Assembly (NCBI GenBank): GCA_016937315.1
Contig: JAFGWD010000285.1
Span: 1 to 38,126 of the forward strand
Direction: 5' to 3'
DNA from: Rhodospirillaceae bacterium
Lineage (GTDB): Bacteria; Pseudomonadota; Alphaproteobacteria; Rhodospirillales; Rhodospirillaceae
Length of the DNA: 38,126 bases
The position numbers and the translations under genes are program-made. The notes under the pieces are model-generated. The model searched no databases and had not been told where the DNA came from. It saw only the letters and a program-made list of their open reading frames with translations. Below are positions 8,990 through 16,525 of the stretch, piece after piece (position 1 is the first letter of the stretch; each line of letters starts with the position of its first letter).

Positions 8990-10045
8990 CTACACAACGG
9001 ATTCGGGCGGCGGCACCGACGATGCCAGCCCCGCAATATGATCGAGGTGAAGCTGAACACGTAGAGCATCCTTAAACGACGGACACATGTCGCGACCTGT
9101 TTGAATGCTATCAATAAAACGATGAACCATTTGACTTACCGGAGAAATCCTAGGGTCGGTTCCAACATCTGCCCCCAGATCAACAGAGGGTACCGTGATA
9201 TCTTCACTCTTAGCCGCATCATAACACTGCACACGAAGACGGAAGGTTAAATAGCCGCCCGCATCATTGACCAAGGATAAAACACCATTCTCTCCGTAGA
9301 AGTCAATTCGATGCCCGGTTCCAAACGGAGCTGCAGAGCACAGGACAACCGCACAGGAAACCTTGGACTGGAAATCAACCGACAACGTGGCCAACGTATC
9401 AGCGAAAGAATGATACCCTGGACACTGGGCAAGGCCTCCCCGGATGGAAGCTATAGGGCCACAGAACCATTCCAGATAATGAAGGGTATGTGAGCCAAAG
9501 TGCGACATCACACCACCGCCAAGGCGGGCATCCGTCTTCCACGAAACGACGCGACGCTGATTGTCAAAGCTCTCGCTCACCCAATTAACAACCACATGGC
9601 GCAACGCCCCGATGACCCCAGACAAAAGCAGACGCCGGGCTTCCTTCCACGCCGCCAACTCGGGAAAAATAAAGTCCATGGCCGTCGGAACACCCATATC
9701 CCGCGCCATAGCTGCCAACCTGGAAGCAGAAGCGAGATTGGAGCCAAGCGGCTTTTCTGCAAAAACTGGAATGCGGCGTTCCAAACAGGCCATAGCAATG
9801 GCTTCTTGCTCTTGCGGCGGCACAGCAATGGCAGCCACATCAAAATCGATCCGCTCCAGCACCTCATCCAGCGACGCACAGGTTGTGGGGATGCCATACT
9901 TCTGTGCAGCAGCATCACGTCGGGTTGCCGTCGGCGCACACAGTGCAACGACCGTTGCACGGGAATCTCGTTGAAAGGCCGGGGTCAAACAGTACGCACC
10001 AAATCCAGCGCCAAAAACCACAACCCGCACCGAAGATTTAGGCAT
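8990..10045 (-). CDS. Gfo/Idh/MocA family oxidoreductase
   Basis: A Rossmann motif near the start (VVVFGAGFGAY) and the signature VFAEKPLG place this in the Gfo/Idh/MocA family. The segment GGGVMSHFGSHTLHYLEWF carries the histidine pattern of the family's active site. The reaction is NAD(P)-dependent oxidation or reduction of a sugar hydroxyl or ketone. Start choice is open: ATG at 10045 (AAGGA eleven bases upstream), ATG at 10057, or codons further upstream to 10084. All overlap the end of the glycosyltransferase gene, which indicates coupling. It probably reduces or oxidises the ketosugar made in this operon. Confidence 0.82.
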   Translation of the reverse strand: MPKSSVRVVVFGAGFGAYCLTPAFQRDSRATVVALCAPTATRRDAAAQKYGIPTTCASLDEVLERIDFDVAAIAVPPQEQEAIAMACLERRIPVFAEKPLGSNLASASRLAAMARDMGVPTAMDFIFPELAAWKEARRLLLSGVIGALRHVVVNWVSESFDNQRRVVSWKTDARLGGGVMSHFGSHTLHYLEWFCGPIASIRGGLAQCPGYHSFADTLATLSVDFQSKVSCAVVLCSAAPFGTGHRIDFYGENGVLSLVNDAGGYLTFRLRVQCYDAAKSEDITVPSVDLGADVGTDPRISPVSQMVHRFIDSIQTGRDMCPSFKDALRVQLHLDHIAGLASSVPPPESVV

Positions 10046-11021
10046 TGCCGTGGACATCCTTGGTCGCCGTTTTCTGATCATCAAAGTTTATGCGCTTAGC
10101 TTCCACCACCAAAGAGCCAAAACGGACCTGCCCGTGTGTGGAAACAATGTATTCACCCAAAATCCCTAAGAACAGAAACTGCACCCCTGAAAAGAAAAAG
10201 AACGCAACAATCAGGGTTGCAACCCCTGGCGGAACCGCCGAATCTCGATTAAAGGCCAACAGCAAAAAATTCACCAATGCATATAATAGGCTGGAGATCG
10301 ATAGCGTGATGCCAATCCCAGTCAACACTCGGATTGGTGCTGTGGTAAATGTCAGCAGGCCATTAAGTGCAATATCCACCAAAGTAAAGAACCGATTCTT
10401 GGAGAAACCACGTTTGCGGGCGCGCAATGTGTACGGCACGCTATAGGGTTTAAATCCACAATACGCAATCATACCGCGTATGTACGGGTAGTGGTCATTG
10501 AATGACACCACGGCTTGTTGCACCTTGCGATCAATGAGCTGGAACTCACCCACATCCACAGGAATGTCGATGTTCGACATCAACTTGACCGCCCGATAAA
10601 ACAGCTTGCGCGTAGTCCGGAAGATAAACCCTTCCTCGCGGTTGGATCTCACCCCCTGTACTACCATGTGCCCCTGTTCCCACAGGCGCACAAACTCCGC
10701 AATGAGTTCCGGCGGATCCTGCAGATCAACCGCCATCATAACCAACGTCGCATCACCACTTGCCGACTTCAGAGCATTATAGACCGAACGCAAGGGACCA
10801 ACGTTACGGGCGTTAACGATGACACGAACATGTGGATCAGCCGCAGCAAGATCGGCGAGGATCTGTGGCGTATCATCGGTTGAAGCATTATCGGCAAAGA
10901 TGTGCTCACACTCGTAGTCCGGTAACGCCTGCTCAAAAACCTCCTTGACGGCTTGGTAGCAAATTCGGGCGTTCTCGCCCTCATTATAACAAGGAGAAAT
11001 GACGGTTACACGCCCTTTCAT
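10038..11021 (-). CDS. GT2 glycosyltransferase with C-terminal membrane helices (DPM1/GtrB-like)
   Basis: The N-terminal 210 residues are a GT-A fold of family GT2: ISPCYNEGEN at the start, DNASTDDT for nucleotide binding, and VDLQDPPE as the DxD-type metal site. Two hydrophobic segments at about residues 225-255 and 262-290 anchor the protein in the inner membrane. This architecture is that of polyprenyl-phosphate sugar transferases such as GtrB, ArnC and DPM1, which load a sugar onto undecaprenyl phosphate. A GT-C enzyme encoded in the same operon would be a natural user of that product, matching the large membrane protein at 5500-7632. It is the first gene of the leftward operon. Confidence 0.88.
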   Translation of the reverse strand: MKGRVTVISPCYNEGENARICYQAVKEVFEQALPDYECEHIFADNASTDDTPQILADLAAADPHVRVIVNARNVGPLRSVYNALKSASGDATLVMMAVDLQDPPELIAEFVRLWEQGHMVVQGVRSNREEGFIFRTTRKLFYRAVKLMSNIDIPVDVGEFQLIDRKVQQAVVSFNDHYPYIRGMIAYCGFKPYSVPYTLRARKRGFSKNRFFTLVDIALNGLLTFTTAPIRVLTGIGITLSISSLLYALVNFLLLAFNRDSAVPPGVATLIVAFFFFSGVQFLFLGILGEYIVSTHGQVRFGSLVVEAKRINFDDQKTATKDVHGNA

Positions 11022-11424
11022 TTACCACCCCCCTATAGAAAATAGAAATAAAATGCCACAAAGCGCCGACAAAACAACGCCATGCCGCATTCACATTAAT
11101 GCCTGTGAGCGTTCCTTGACGAAGGCCACCATCAATGCCCAATCAGCTCCGCCGCAGCAAATCCTTGATCATAGCTTTCAACCCAAGCACCTGAAGAAAT
11201 TTAGCAATACGCTTCGACACCACCGGACACAAGCATGAAGTAGATAGCACATTCTCTTGGCTTCAGTAGCCCAGAGAAGCTCCAACTGTTTTTTTTATCC
11301 GGGAAAAAATCAGATGCCACAGGTGGAGATAAACGGCCCTGCGTGCTGTGCCCCCAAGGCTCATCCAGCGGAGACTGGAGCCCCAACTGAGTTGAAGAGC
11401 CCCCGCCAAATCGGACCGAAAACA
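11022..11424. other. Intergenic region upstream of the leftward operon
   Basis: About 400 bases hold no gene I can support. The part next to 11021 is AT-rich and must contain the promoter of the leftward operon; on the minus strand TTGTTT followed 18 bases later by TTTTAT (about 11058-11087) is a weak sigma70-like candidate. A T8 run lies near 11286. The right side ends in the probable terminal repeat of an IS3 remnant. Confidence 0.4.
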
Positions 11425-12197
11425 GAGGTGGTCGGGTTTGTTTGGACAGGAAACGTCTCTGGCTAAGTGGATCGTCTGCCAGTTGTCTTTCCAATGTGCC
11501 AGCTTTCAACGTCATGTAGGAAGGCCGTAGGCCGCCCGGAGTGATGTTGAAAACCGGCGGTGACTGTCATGCCGCGGTCGCCCGCGGCAGGTTATCGAAG
11601 TAGGCCCGATCCGGTGTTTTCCGGTCAAGGCTCGAGTGCGGTCGCCGATGATTGTAGAAGTCAAGGTATCGACCGATCGAGGCGCGGGCCTCGCTGACAC
11701 TCTGGTAAGCCTTGAGATAGACCTCCTCATATTTGACCGTGCGCCAGATCCGTTCGACGAACACGTTGTCGCGCCATGAGCCCTTGCCGTCCATGCTGAT
11801 GGCGATGCCATTGTCCCGCAACAGGCTGGTAAAGGCGATGCTGGTAAACTGGCTGCCCTGGTCGGTGTTGAAGATCTCCGGCTTGCCATGCTTCGCCAGG
11901 GCTTCCTCGACCGCTTCAAGGCCGAACGCGGTTTCCATGGTGATCGACACCCGCCAAGCCAGCACCCGCCGACTAAACCAGTCGACGACCGCAGCCAGAT
12001 AGACGAAGCCGCGTGCCATTGGGATGTAGGTTATGTCCATCGCCCACACCTGGTTCGGTCGACTGACCGTCAGACCGCGCAGCAGGTACGGGTGGATCTT
12101 GTGCCCCGGCATCGGCTTCGAGGTGTTCGGTCGGCGATAAAGCGCTTCGATATTCATCCGCTTCATCAGCCGGGTCACCCGATCTCGATGCCCTCAC
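11425..12197 (-). mobile_element. 5'-truncated IS3-family element
   Basis: The remnant comprises a partial OrfB (11567-12178) and downstream sequence ending near 11425. There the plus strand reads GAGGTGGTCGGGTTTGTTTG, resembling the terminal repeats of IS3-family elements. OrfA, the start of OrfB and the other terminus are missing, cut where the small IS-like element begins at 12198. The exact left boundary was placed by resemblance only. Confidence 0.6.
11567..12178 (-). pseudogene. IS3-family transposase OrfB, N-terminally truncated
   Basis: The 203 remaining residues are the integrase catalytic core of an IS3 OrfB: WAMDITYIP (first Asp), FNTDQGSQFTS (second Asp), and the Glu in VERIWRTVKYEEV, then YNHRRPHSSLD. 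The DDE triad is thus intact. Missing are about 80 N-terminal residues with the HTH_21 part. Just upstream, the other frame reads EGIEIG before GTGACCCGG. Family members continue as IGRDRVxRLM, so a short deletion of about ten bases between GATCGG repeats may also have shifted the frame. The GTG at 12178 is therefore not a natural start. The product is unlikely to be active. Confidence 0.88.
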
Positions 12198-12436
12198 TGA
12201 ACCGCGCCGGGATTGCCGGAGGCAGATTGGTTTGAGTTAGGCGGCCATGGATGGATTGTCCAGCATGGCGTAGTAGCGCGCCTCGGCCTCGGCGGGCGGA
12301 ATGTTGCCTTTGATGGCGGCCAAAGCAACCTTTGCCTTGAAGCCCGGGGTGTGGTTCCGCCGCGGTCGTCTTGCCATGTTCTCTTCTCCTGATCCGCGGC
12401 ATCCTCGCCGCTCTCAGGCAGAAAATCCACCTAACA
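12198..12436 (-). mobile_element. Internally deleted IS3-type mini-element
   Basis: The segment starts with TGAACCGCGCCGGGATTGCC on the plus strand and ends, read from the other side, with TGTTAGGTGGATTTTCTGCC. The two termini share TG ends and the TGCC/GAG block but only about 11 of 25 positions, so they are weak inverted repeats. Between them lies one short ORF made of the two extremes of an IS3 operon. No target duplication is visible; the flanks are CAC and TGC. I read it as an IS3-family element that lost nearly all of its internal sequence and lies between two other IS remnants. Confidence 0.55.
12237..12377 (-). pseudogene. Chimeric IS3 remnant ORF: OrfA start joined to OrfB end
   Basis: This 46-codon frame starts MARRPRRNHTPGFKAKVALA, the typical start of IS3 OrfA, then passes at about residues 24-25 (GN) into IPPAEAEARYYAML, the typical end of an IS3 OrfB ending in MAA and stop. 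After the stop the same frame continues LKPICLRQSRRGS, matching tails seen after such OrfB genes. The join at GGCAAC suggests deletion between short homologies. No catalytic domain remains. Confidence 0.65.
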
Positions 12437-13064
12437 TGCTGTCCGAATTATCCAGGCCAGCTCTCGGTCCTGCCAAGACGATTTACAACCGCTTCATCCG
12501 CTGGAGCCGCATGGGCGTGTTCAACAAGATTTTCGCAGGCTTGGCGGCGAAGGGTGGCAAACCCGATCAGTTGATGATCGACGCGATCCACCTGAAGGCG
12601 CATCGGACGGCAGCCAGCTTGCTCAAAAAGGGGCTGTTCCCCGACGTATCGGACGCACCAAAGGAGGCCTGAACTCCAAGCTGCACGCGGTTTGTGATGG
12701 TAGGGGCAGGCCGCTCATCATGCTCCTGAGCGAAGGCCAGATGAGCGACTTTAAGGGTGCTGCACTGATGATTGAGGCCTTTCCGAAGGCCAAAGTCCTG
12801 CTCGGAGACAAAGGCTATGATGCCGACTGGTTTCGCAGTGCCCTGGCGAAACGCGGCATTGCCGCCTGCATCCCGTCAAAGGCAAACCGCAAAGTCCATA
12901 TCCCGCATGATGCCGTGCTCTACCGCCAGCGGCACAAGGTCGAAAACATGTTCGGAAAGCTCAAAGATTGGCGACGCATCCACACACGCTATAATCGATG
13001 TGCTCACACCTTTATGTCCGCAATCTGCATCGCTGCAACCGTCATCTTCTGGATCAATCAATGA
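12436..13064 (+). pseudogene. IS5/IS427-type transposase, N-terminally truncated, two frames
   Basis: The first frame (to the TGA at 12670-12672) reads KTIYNRFIRWSRMGVFNKIF and then MIDAIHLKAHRTAASLLKKG, the end of an IS427-type OrfA with the first catalytic Asp. The second frame, -1 relative to the first, reads GAVPRRIGRTKGGLNSKLHA and continues to 13064 with LLGDKGYDADW (second Asp) and RHKVENMFGKLKDW (Glu). The frames join naturally at AAAAAGGGG (12625-12633), a plausible -1 slippage site. About 60 N-terminal residues are missing, so the element is probably dead although the DDE residues are present. Confidence 0.8.
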
Positions 13065-13077
13065 GTCCTGAGCCTAG
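12437..13077 (+). mobile_element. 5'-truncated IS5/IS427-type element
   Basis: This remnant holds most of an IS5-family transposase in two overlapping frames and ends soon after its stop, where TGAGTCCTGAGCCTAGT (13061-13077) resembles the end of IS427-like elements. The 5' terminus and the first part of the transposase are missing, lost at the junction with the mini-element near 12437. The right boundary is approximate. Confidence 0.6.
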
Positions 13078-13363
13078 TTGAGTATTGGTTCCACCAGAAC
13101 CGCCTTTCGTCGCACGTTCTATCTTCCATCACCATCCACCGCCGAACTTCCGGCATCTCCAGACAGGCCACCATACAGGCCCTTCTGCGTGCAGAACATC
13201 GCGCTCGCCCCCCCTTCAAGTCGAGGCCATTCATGTTGACTTTATCATTCACATGGTGAACAATCCCCCCCTTCACGCTACTGACAAGGCAGGGGGAAAT
13301 CCTTCACCCGGCCTGCGGTAGCCTGACTACCCCTCACAAAATCAAGCAAATAGAGGCCCCCTG
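13078..13363. other. Intergenic region upstream of pseB
   Basis: No gene is supported in these roughly 290 bases; open frames on both strands have unnatural composition (Pro/His-rich on plus, Arg/Cys-rich on minus). It must hold, or have received from the adjacent IS, the promoter of the long rightward operon. It ends with an AGAGG site seven bases before the GTG at 13364. Confidence 0.45.
13235..13263 (+). promoter_or_regulatory. Candidate sigma70-like promoter of the pse operon
   Basis: TTGACT (five of six to the -35 consensus) is followed after 17 bases by AACAAT (three of six to -10). It lies about 100 bases before the pseB start. The -10 is weak, so this is only a candidate. Confidence 0.25.
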
Positions 13364-14398
13364 GTGACCGTCGCTCCACGCCTGTTCGACACCCCAATGA
13401 TTGACCTGAACAGCAAAACGGTGCTGGTCACCGGCGGCACAGGATCCTTTGGTCGCGCCTTTGTCCGCTACGTTCTAAAGCACTATCAGCCCAAACGTCT
13501 GATTGTGTTCTCGCGTGACGAACAAAAGCATTTCGATATGGCGCAGGAGTTCAACCCAGAACAATATCCCTGCATGCGCTACTTCATCGGCGATGTCCGC
13601 GACTACGACCGCCTAGAGATGGCCATGCGTGGTGTTGATATCATTATCCATGCCGCCGCGATGAAGCATGTCCCCGCAGCCGAATACAACCCTTTCGAGT
13701 GCATCCGCACCAATGTCCACGGGGCAGAGAACGTGGTCCGTGCAGCACTGGCCTGTCAGGTAAAACGTGTCATTGCCCTATCTACCGACAAGGCCTGCAG
13801 CCCAATCAACCTTTATGGTGCGAGCAAACTGGCTTCCGACAAGATTTTTGTCGCCGCCAACAACCTACGTGGTGACCATGGCGCCAGCTTTGCCGTGGTA
13901 CGGTATGGCAACGTAATTGGCTCTAATGGCAGCGTTCTCCCGTTTTTCAAGAAGCTTCTTGCCAACAACTGTACCGAACTGCCGATCACCGATGAACGGA
14001 TGACCCGATTCTGGATCACCCTGACCCAAGGCGTGCGATTTGTGCTGTCCTCAGCCGAAATGATGCACGGCGGAGAGATTTTCATCCCGAAAATCCCCAG
14101 CATGACAGTGGTAGATCTGGCCCACTACCTTGCTCCAAATAAGCCCTTTAAGGTCATTGGCATCCGCCCCGGCGAAAAGCTGCACGAAACCATGAGCACC
14201 GAAGACGACGCCCGCAACATGCTGGAGCTGAATGACCGCTACATCATTCAGCCAGAGTTGGTGTTTTGGAGCCGTGAAAACTACGCTCACAGCGCGGCAC
14301 AACCCGTCGCCGACAACTTTCGCTACGCCAGCAACACCAACACAGAATGGCTGACCCCGGACAGCCTGCATGCGCTGTTATCGGAACCCAAGGCATAA
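13364..14398 (+). CDS. pseB: UDP-GlcNAc 4,6-dehydratase (inverting), PseB
   Basis: First enzyme of pseudaminic acid synthesis: it converts UDP-GlcNAc to the UDP-4-keto-6-deoxy-L-altro sugar with bound NADP. The sequence shows the Rossmann motif TGGTGSFGRAF (about residues 23-33), the catalytic segment STDKACSPINLYGASK with T141, D142, K143, Y151 and K155, and family markers RDEQKHFDM and AAMKHVPAAEYNPFE. Length (344 residues) fits. I keep the GTG at 13364 because AGAGG lies seven bases upstream; the in-frame ATG at 13397, just before the conserved start, has no binding site. It leads the 19-gene operon and is followed by pseC four bases later. Confidence 0.95.
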   Translation: MTVAPRLFDTPMIDLNSKTVLVTGGTGSFGRAFVRYVLKHYQPKRLIVFSRDEQKHFDMAQEFNPEQYPCMRYFIGDVRDYDRLEMAMRGVDIIIHAAAMKHVPAAEYNPFECIRTNVHGAENVVRAALACQVKRVIALSTDKACSPINLYGASKLASDKIFVAANNLRGDHGASFAVVRYGNVIGSNGSVLPFFKKLLANNCTELPITDERMTRFWITLTQGVRFVLSSAEMMHGGEIFIPKIPSMTVVDLAHYLAPNKPFKVIGIRPGEKLHETMSTEDDARNMLELNDRYIIQPELVFWSRENYAHSAAQPVADNFRYASNTNTEWLTPDSLHALLSEPKA

Positions 14399-14402
14399 AT
14401 TC

Positions 14403-15605
14403 ATGTCCACGCCATCGTTCCTGCCCTATGGCCGCCACCAAATTGACGAGGATGATATCGCCGCTGTCGCTGCGGTCTTGCGTTCGAATTCCCTAACCGG
14501 AGGACCTCTGGTTTCCCAATTCGAAACCGCATTTGCACATCGCCTCACCGCCCCCTATGCGGTGTCCTGCGCCAACGGTACCGCAGCACTACACCTCGCC
14601 GCCATGGCTCTGGGCCTTGGTCCCGGCGACATCGCCATCGTACCCAGCCTCACCTTTCTCGCGACAGCCAGCGCCCCGTTTTACGTTGGTGCCGATGTGG
14701 TCTTCGCCGACGTCGACCCAGACACCGGACTGATGACAACGAAATCCCTGGAAGACGCCATTGTTCGCGCCCAAGGACGTGCGAAAGCCGTATTCCCGGT
14801 TCACCTGAATGGTGGCTGCGTTGACTTAACGGCAATTTCTAACATTGCGACGAAGCACGGCCTCGCCATCGTGGACGACGCCTGTCATGCCGTGGGCGCA
14901 AGCATGAACGGGCAAGCCATCGGCAATGGAGAAAATACCGACATGTCGGTATTTTCTCTACACCCGGTCAAGACCATCGCTATGGGCGAGGGCGGCGTCA
15001 TCACCACCGCCAGCCCCATCCTTGCCGAGAGACTGGCGCGTTTCCGCAACCACGGCATGGTCCGTGATCCTGCGTTGTTTACACAGACAGATGAGGCCTT
15101 TGACGCCAACGGACAGCCCAATCCCTGGTACTATGAAATGCTGGAGCCAGGCTTCAACTACCGCGCCAGTGAAATCCATTGCGCACTCGGTCTAAGTCAA
15201 CTTGGAAAACTGGATGCCTTTCTGGCTCGACGCCGTGAACTCGCCGGACTTTACGATCAGGCGCTGGCTCATCTAGGCCCCCTTCTGCGCCCCATTCCCC
15301 GTGTTCAGGGCTGCAACGGCGGCTGGCACCTCTACCCCGTACTGATAGACTTTGCTGCAGCAAATTTATCTCGAGCCGATTTGATGGCCGCACTACACAA
15401 CGCAAACATTGGCACTCAGGTGCACTATCTGCCGGTTCACCGCCAACCTTTCTGGCGGTCACGCCAACCTGACCTGCATCTGCCGGGCGCCGACGCCTAC
15501 TATGCACGCTGCCTCTCCCTTCCCCTGTTCCCCGCAATGACTGACGCAGACATCAACCATGTGGCAACAATTCTTACATCCTTGATCGGGCAGAGGCCCC
15601 AATGA
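14403..15605 (+). CDS. pseC: UDP-4-amino-4,6-dideoxy-N-acetyl-altrosamine transaminase, PseC
   Basis: PLP-dependent aminotransferase of the DegT/DnrJ/EryC1 family that transfers an amino group from glutamate to C4 of the PseB product. The PLP lysine is K190 in FSLHPVKTIAMGEGG; the cofactor-binding IVDDACHAVGA lies before it, and the start MSTPSFLPYGRHQIDEDDI is typical of PseC. The end of the protein (HYLPVHRQPFW, YARCLSLPLFPAMTD) matches sugar aminotransferases. An AAGG site nine bases upstream supports the ATG. The stop overlaps the next ATG (ATGA). The gene contains a perfect 30-bp palindrome at 14929-14958, just before the PLP-lysine codon, which still codes for normal-looking protein. 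Confidence 0.95.
   Translation: MSTPSFLPYGRHQIDEDDIAAVAAVLRSNSLTGGPLVSQFETAFAHRLTAPYAVSCANGTAALHLAAMALGLGPGDIAIVPSLTFLATASAPFYVGADVVFADVDPDTGLMTTKSLEDAIVRAQGRAKAVFPVHLNGGCVDLTAISNIATKHGLAIVDDACHAVGASMNGQAIGNGENTDMSVFSLHPVKTIAMGEGGVITTASPILAERLARFRNHGMVRDPALFTQTDEAFDANGQPNPWYYEMLEPGFNYRASEIHCALGLSQLGKLDAFLARRRELAGLYDQALAHLGPLLRPIPRVQGCNGGWHLYPVLIDFAAANLSRADLMAALHNANIGTQVHYLPVHRQPFWRSRQPDLHLPGADAYYARCLSLPLFPAMTDADINHVATILTSLIGQRPQ
14929..14958. repeat. Perfect 30-bp palindrome inside pseC
   Basis: The left arm GAGAAAATACCGACA is followed directly by its exact reverse complement. The arms are 15 bases with no spacer and stop matching at 14928/14959. In RNA it would fold into a stem of about 13 pairs around CAUG. 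It codes for part of GENTDMSVFSL in PseC. No T-run follows, so it is not a standard terminator. Confidence 0.95.
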
Positions 15606-16495
15606 ACGTCTTATCACGCATTGGGCTTGGCTCTGCACAGTGGGGGGCGAAATACGGGATTACCAACGCAACGGGCCGCCCAACAGACACGACGATTAGC
15701 TCTATGCTCAAAGTCGCCACATCTGCGGGTATAGACCTGATCGACACGGCCCAGGCCTACGGCGACGCAGAGCAAACCATCGGACGCCTGCTGCCGAGTC
15801 ATCCCGGCTTTCACATCGTAACAAAGATCAGCCCCAAGAGCGGCCAGCCCACTAACAACGTCACAGATGAAACATCTGCAGTCATCCGTCGCTCTATAGA
15901 GAATATGAATGATCAGCGGCCATATGGCATTCTTTTGCACAACACATCAGAATTGCTTGGCCCTGACGGCCCCCCACTATGGACATCCTTGTGCGAACAG
16001 CGCGATTCCGGCTGCGTGCAGAAAATTGGGATATCCGTCTATTCACCGGAAGAGTTAGACGCTGTACTCTCTGATTTCTCTCCGGATTTAGTACAGTTAC
16101 CATACAACGTATACGATCAACGTTTTGCCCGATCAGGCCTTTTAGACACCCTAAGATCACGTAGAATTGAGGTTCACGCCCGGAGCGCCTTCCTTCAAGG
16201 CCTGCTGTTATTGCCTGTGGAGAATCTCCCACCCTATTTTTCTGATTTGACGCCTCACCATAAACGCTACACAGATCACATCGCATCCCTCGGGCTTACT
16301 CCTGTGCAAGCTGCTCTCATTTTTTGCCTCAAAGACCTCAGAATAGACCGGGTCATTGTCGGCTGTGAAACACTGCCTCAACTTCAAGACATAATCAGTA
16401 GTGTTGAGTCCTTACGTGATGAATACACTTGGAATTTCGATATCTTCAACATCGATGACCTGAGATTTATTCTGCCCACACTCTGGAAACACTAA
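15602..16495 (+). CDS. Aldo/keto reductase
   Basis: The protein matches the aldo/keto reductase TIM barrel: GLGSAQWGAKYG at the start, IDLIDTAQAYGDAEQTIG with the catalytic Asp and Tyr, VTKISP with the Lys, GILLHNTSE with the His, and the IGISVYSPEEL strand. It would reduce a carbonyl with NADPH. Members of this subgroup are common in nonulosonic acid and O-antigen clusters, but the substrate is usually unknown. It overlaps pseC by four bases and is followed by the amidotransferase, so it may act on a pathway sugar rather than in general metabolism. Length is 297 residues. Confidence 0.85.
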   Translation: MNVLSRIGLGSAQWGAKYGITNATGRPTDTTISSMLKVATSAGIDLIDTAQAYGDAEQTIGRLLPSHPGFHIVTKISPKSGQPTNNVTDETSAVIRRSIENMNDQRPYGILLHNTSELLGPDGPPLWTSLCEQRDSGCVQKIGISVYSPEELDAVLSDFSPDLVQLPYNVYDQRFARSGLLDTLRSRRIEVHARSAFLQGLLLLPVENLPPYFSDLTPHHKRYTDHIASLGLTPVQAALIFCLKDLRIDRVIVGCETLPQLQDIISSVESLRDEYTWNFDIFNIDDLRFILPTLWKH

Positions 16496-16525
16496 GTTCC
16501 TCAACAGACCGTAAGGATGCCGAAA

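Noticed and set aside
9500..10099. Plus-strand frame of 199 codons
   Set aside because: Shadow of the Gfo/Idh oxidoreductase on the minus strand, with unnatural composition.
11201..11515. Minus-strand frame of 104 codons left of the IS3 orfB
   Set aside because: It crosses the probable IS3 terminal repeat and reads like non-coding IS end sequence (Ser/Gly/Pro-rich).
13058..13321. Short frames on both strands between the IS5 remnant and pseB
   Set aside because: Unnatural composition, no ribosome binding sites, and overlapping each other antisense.
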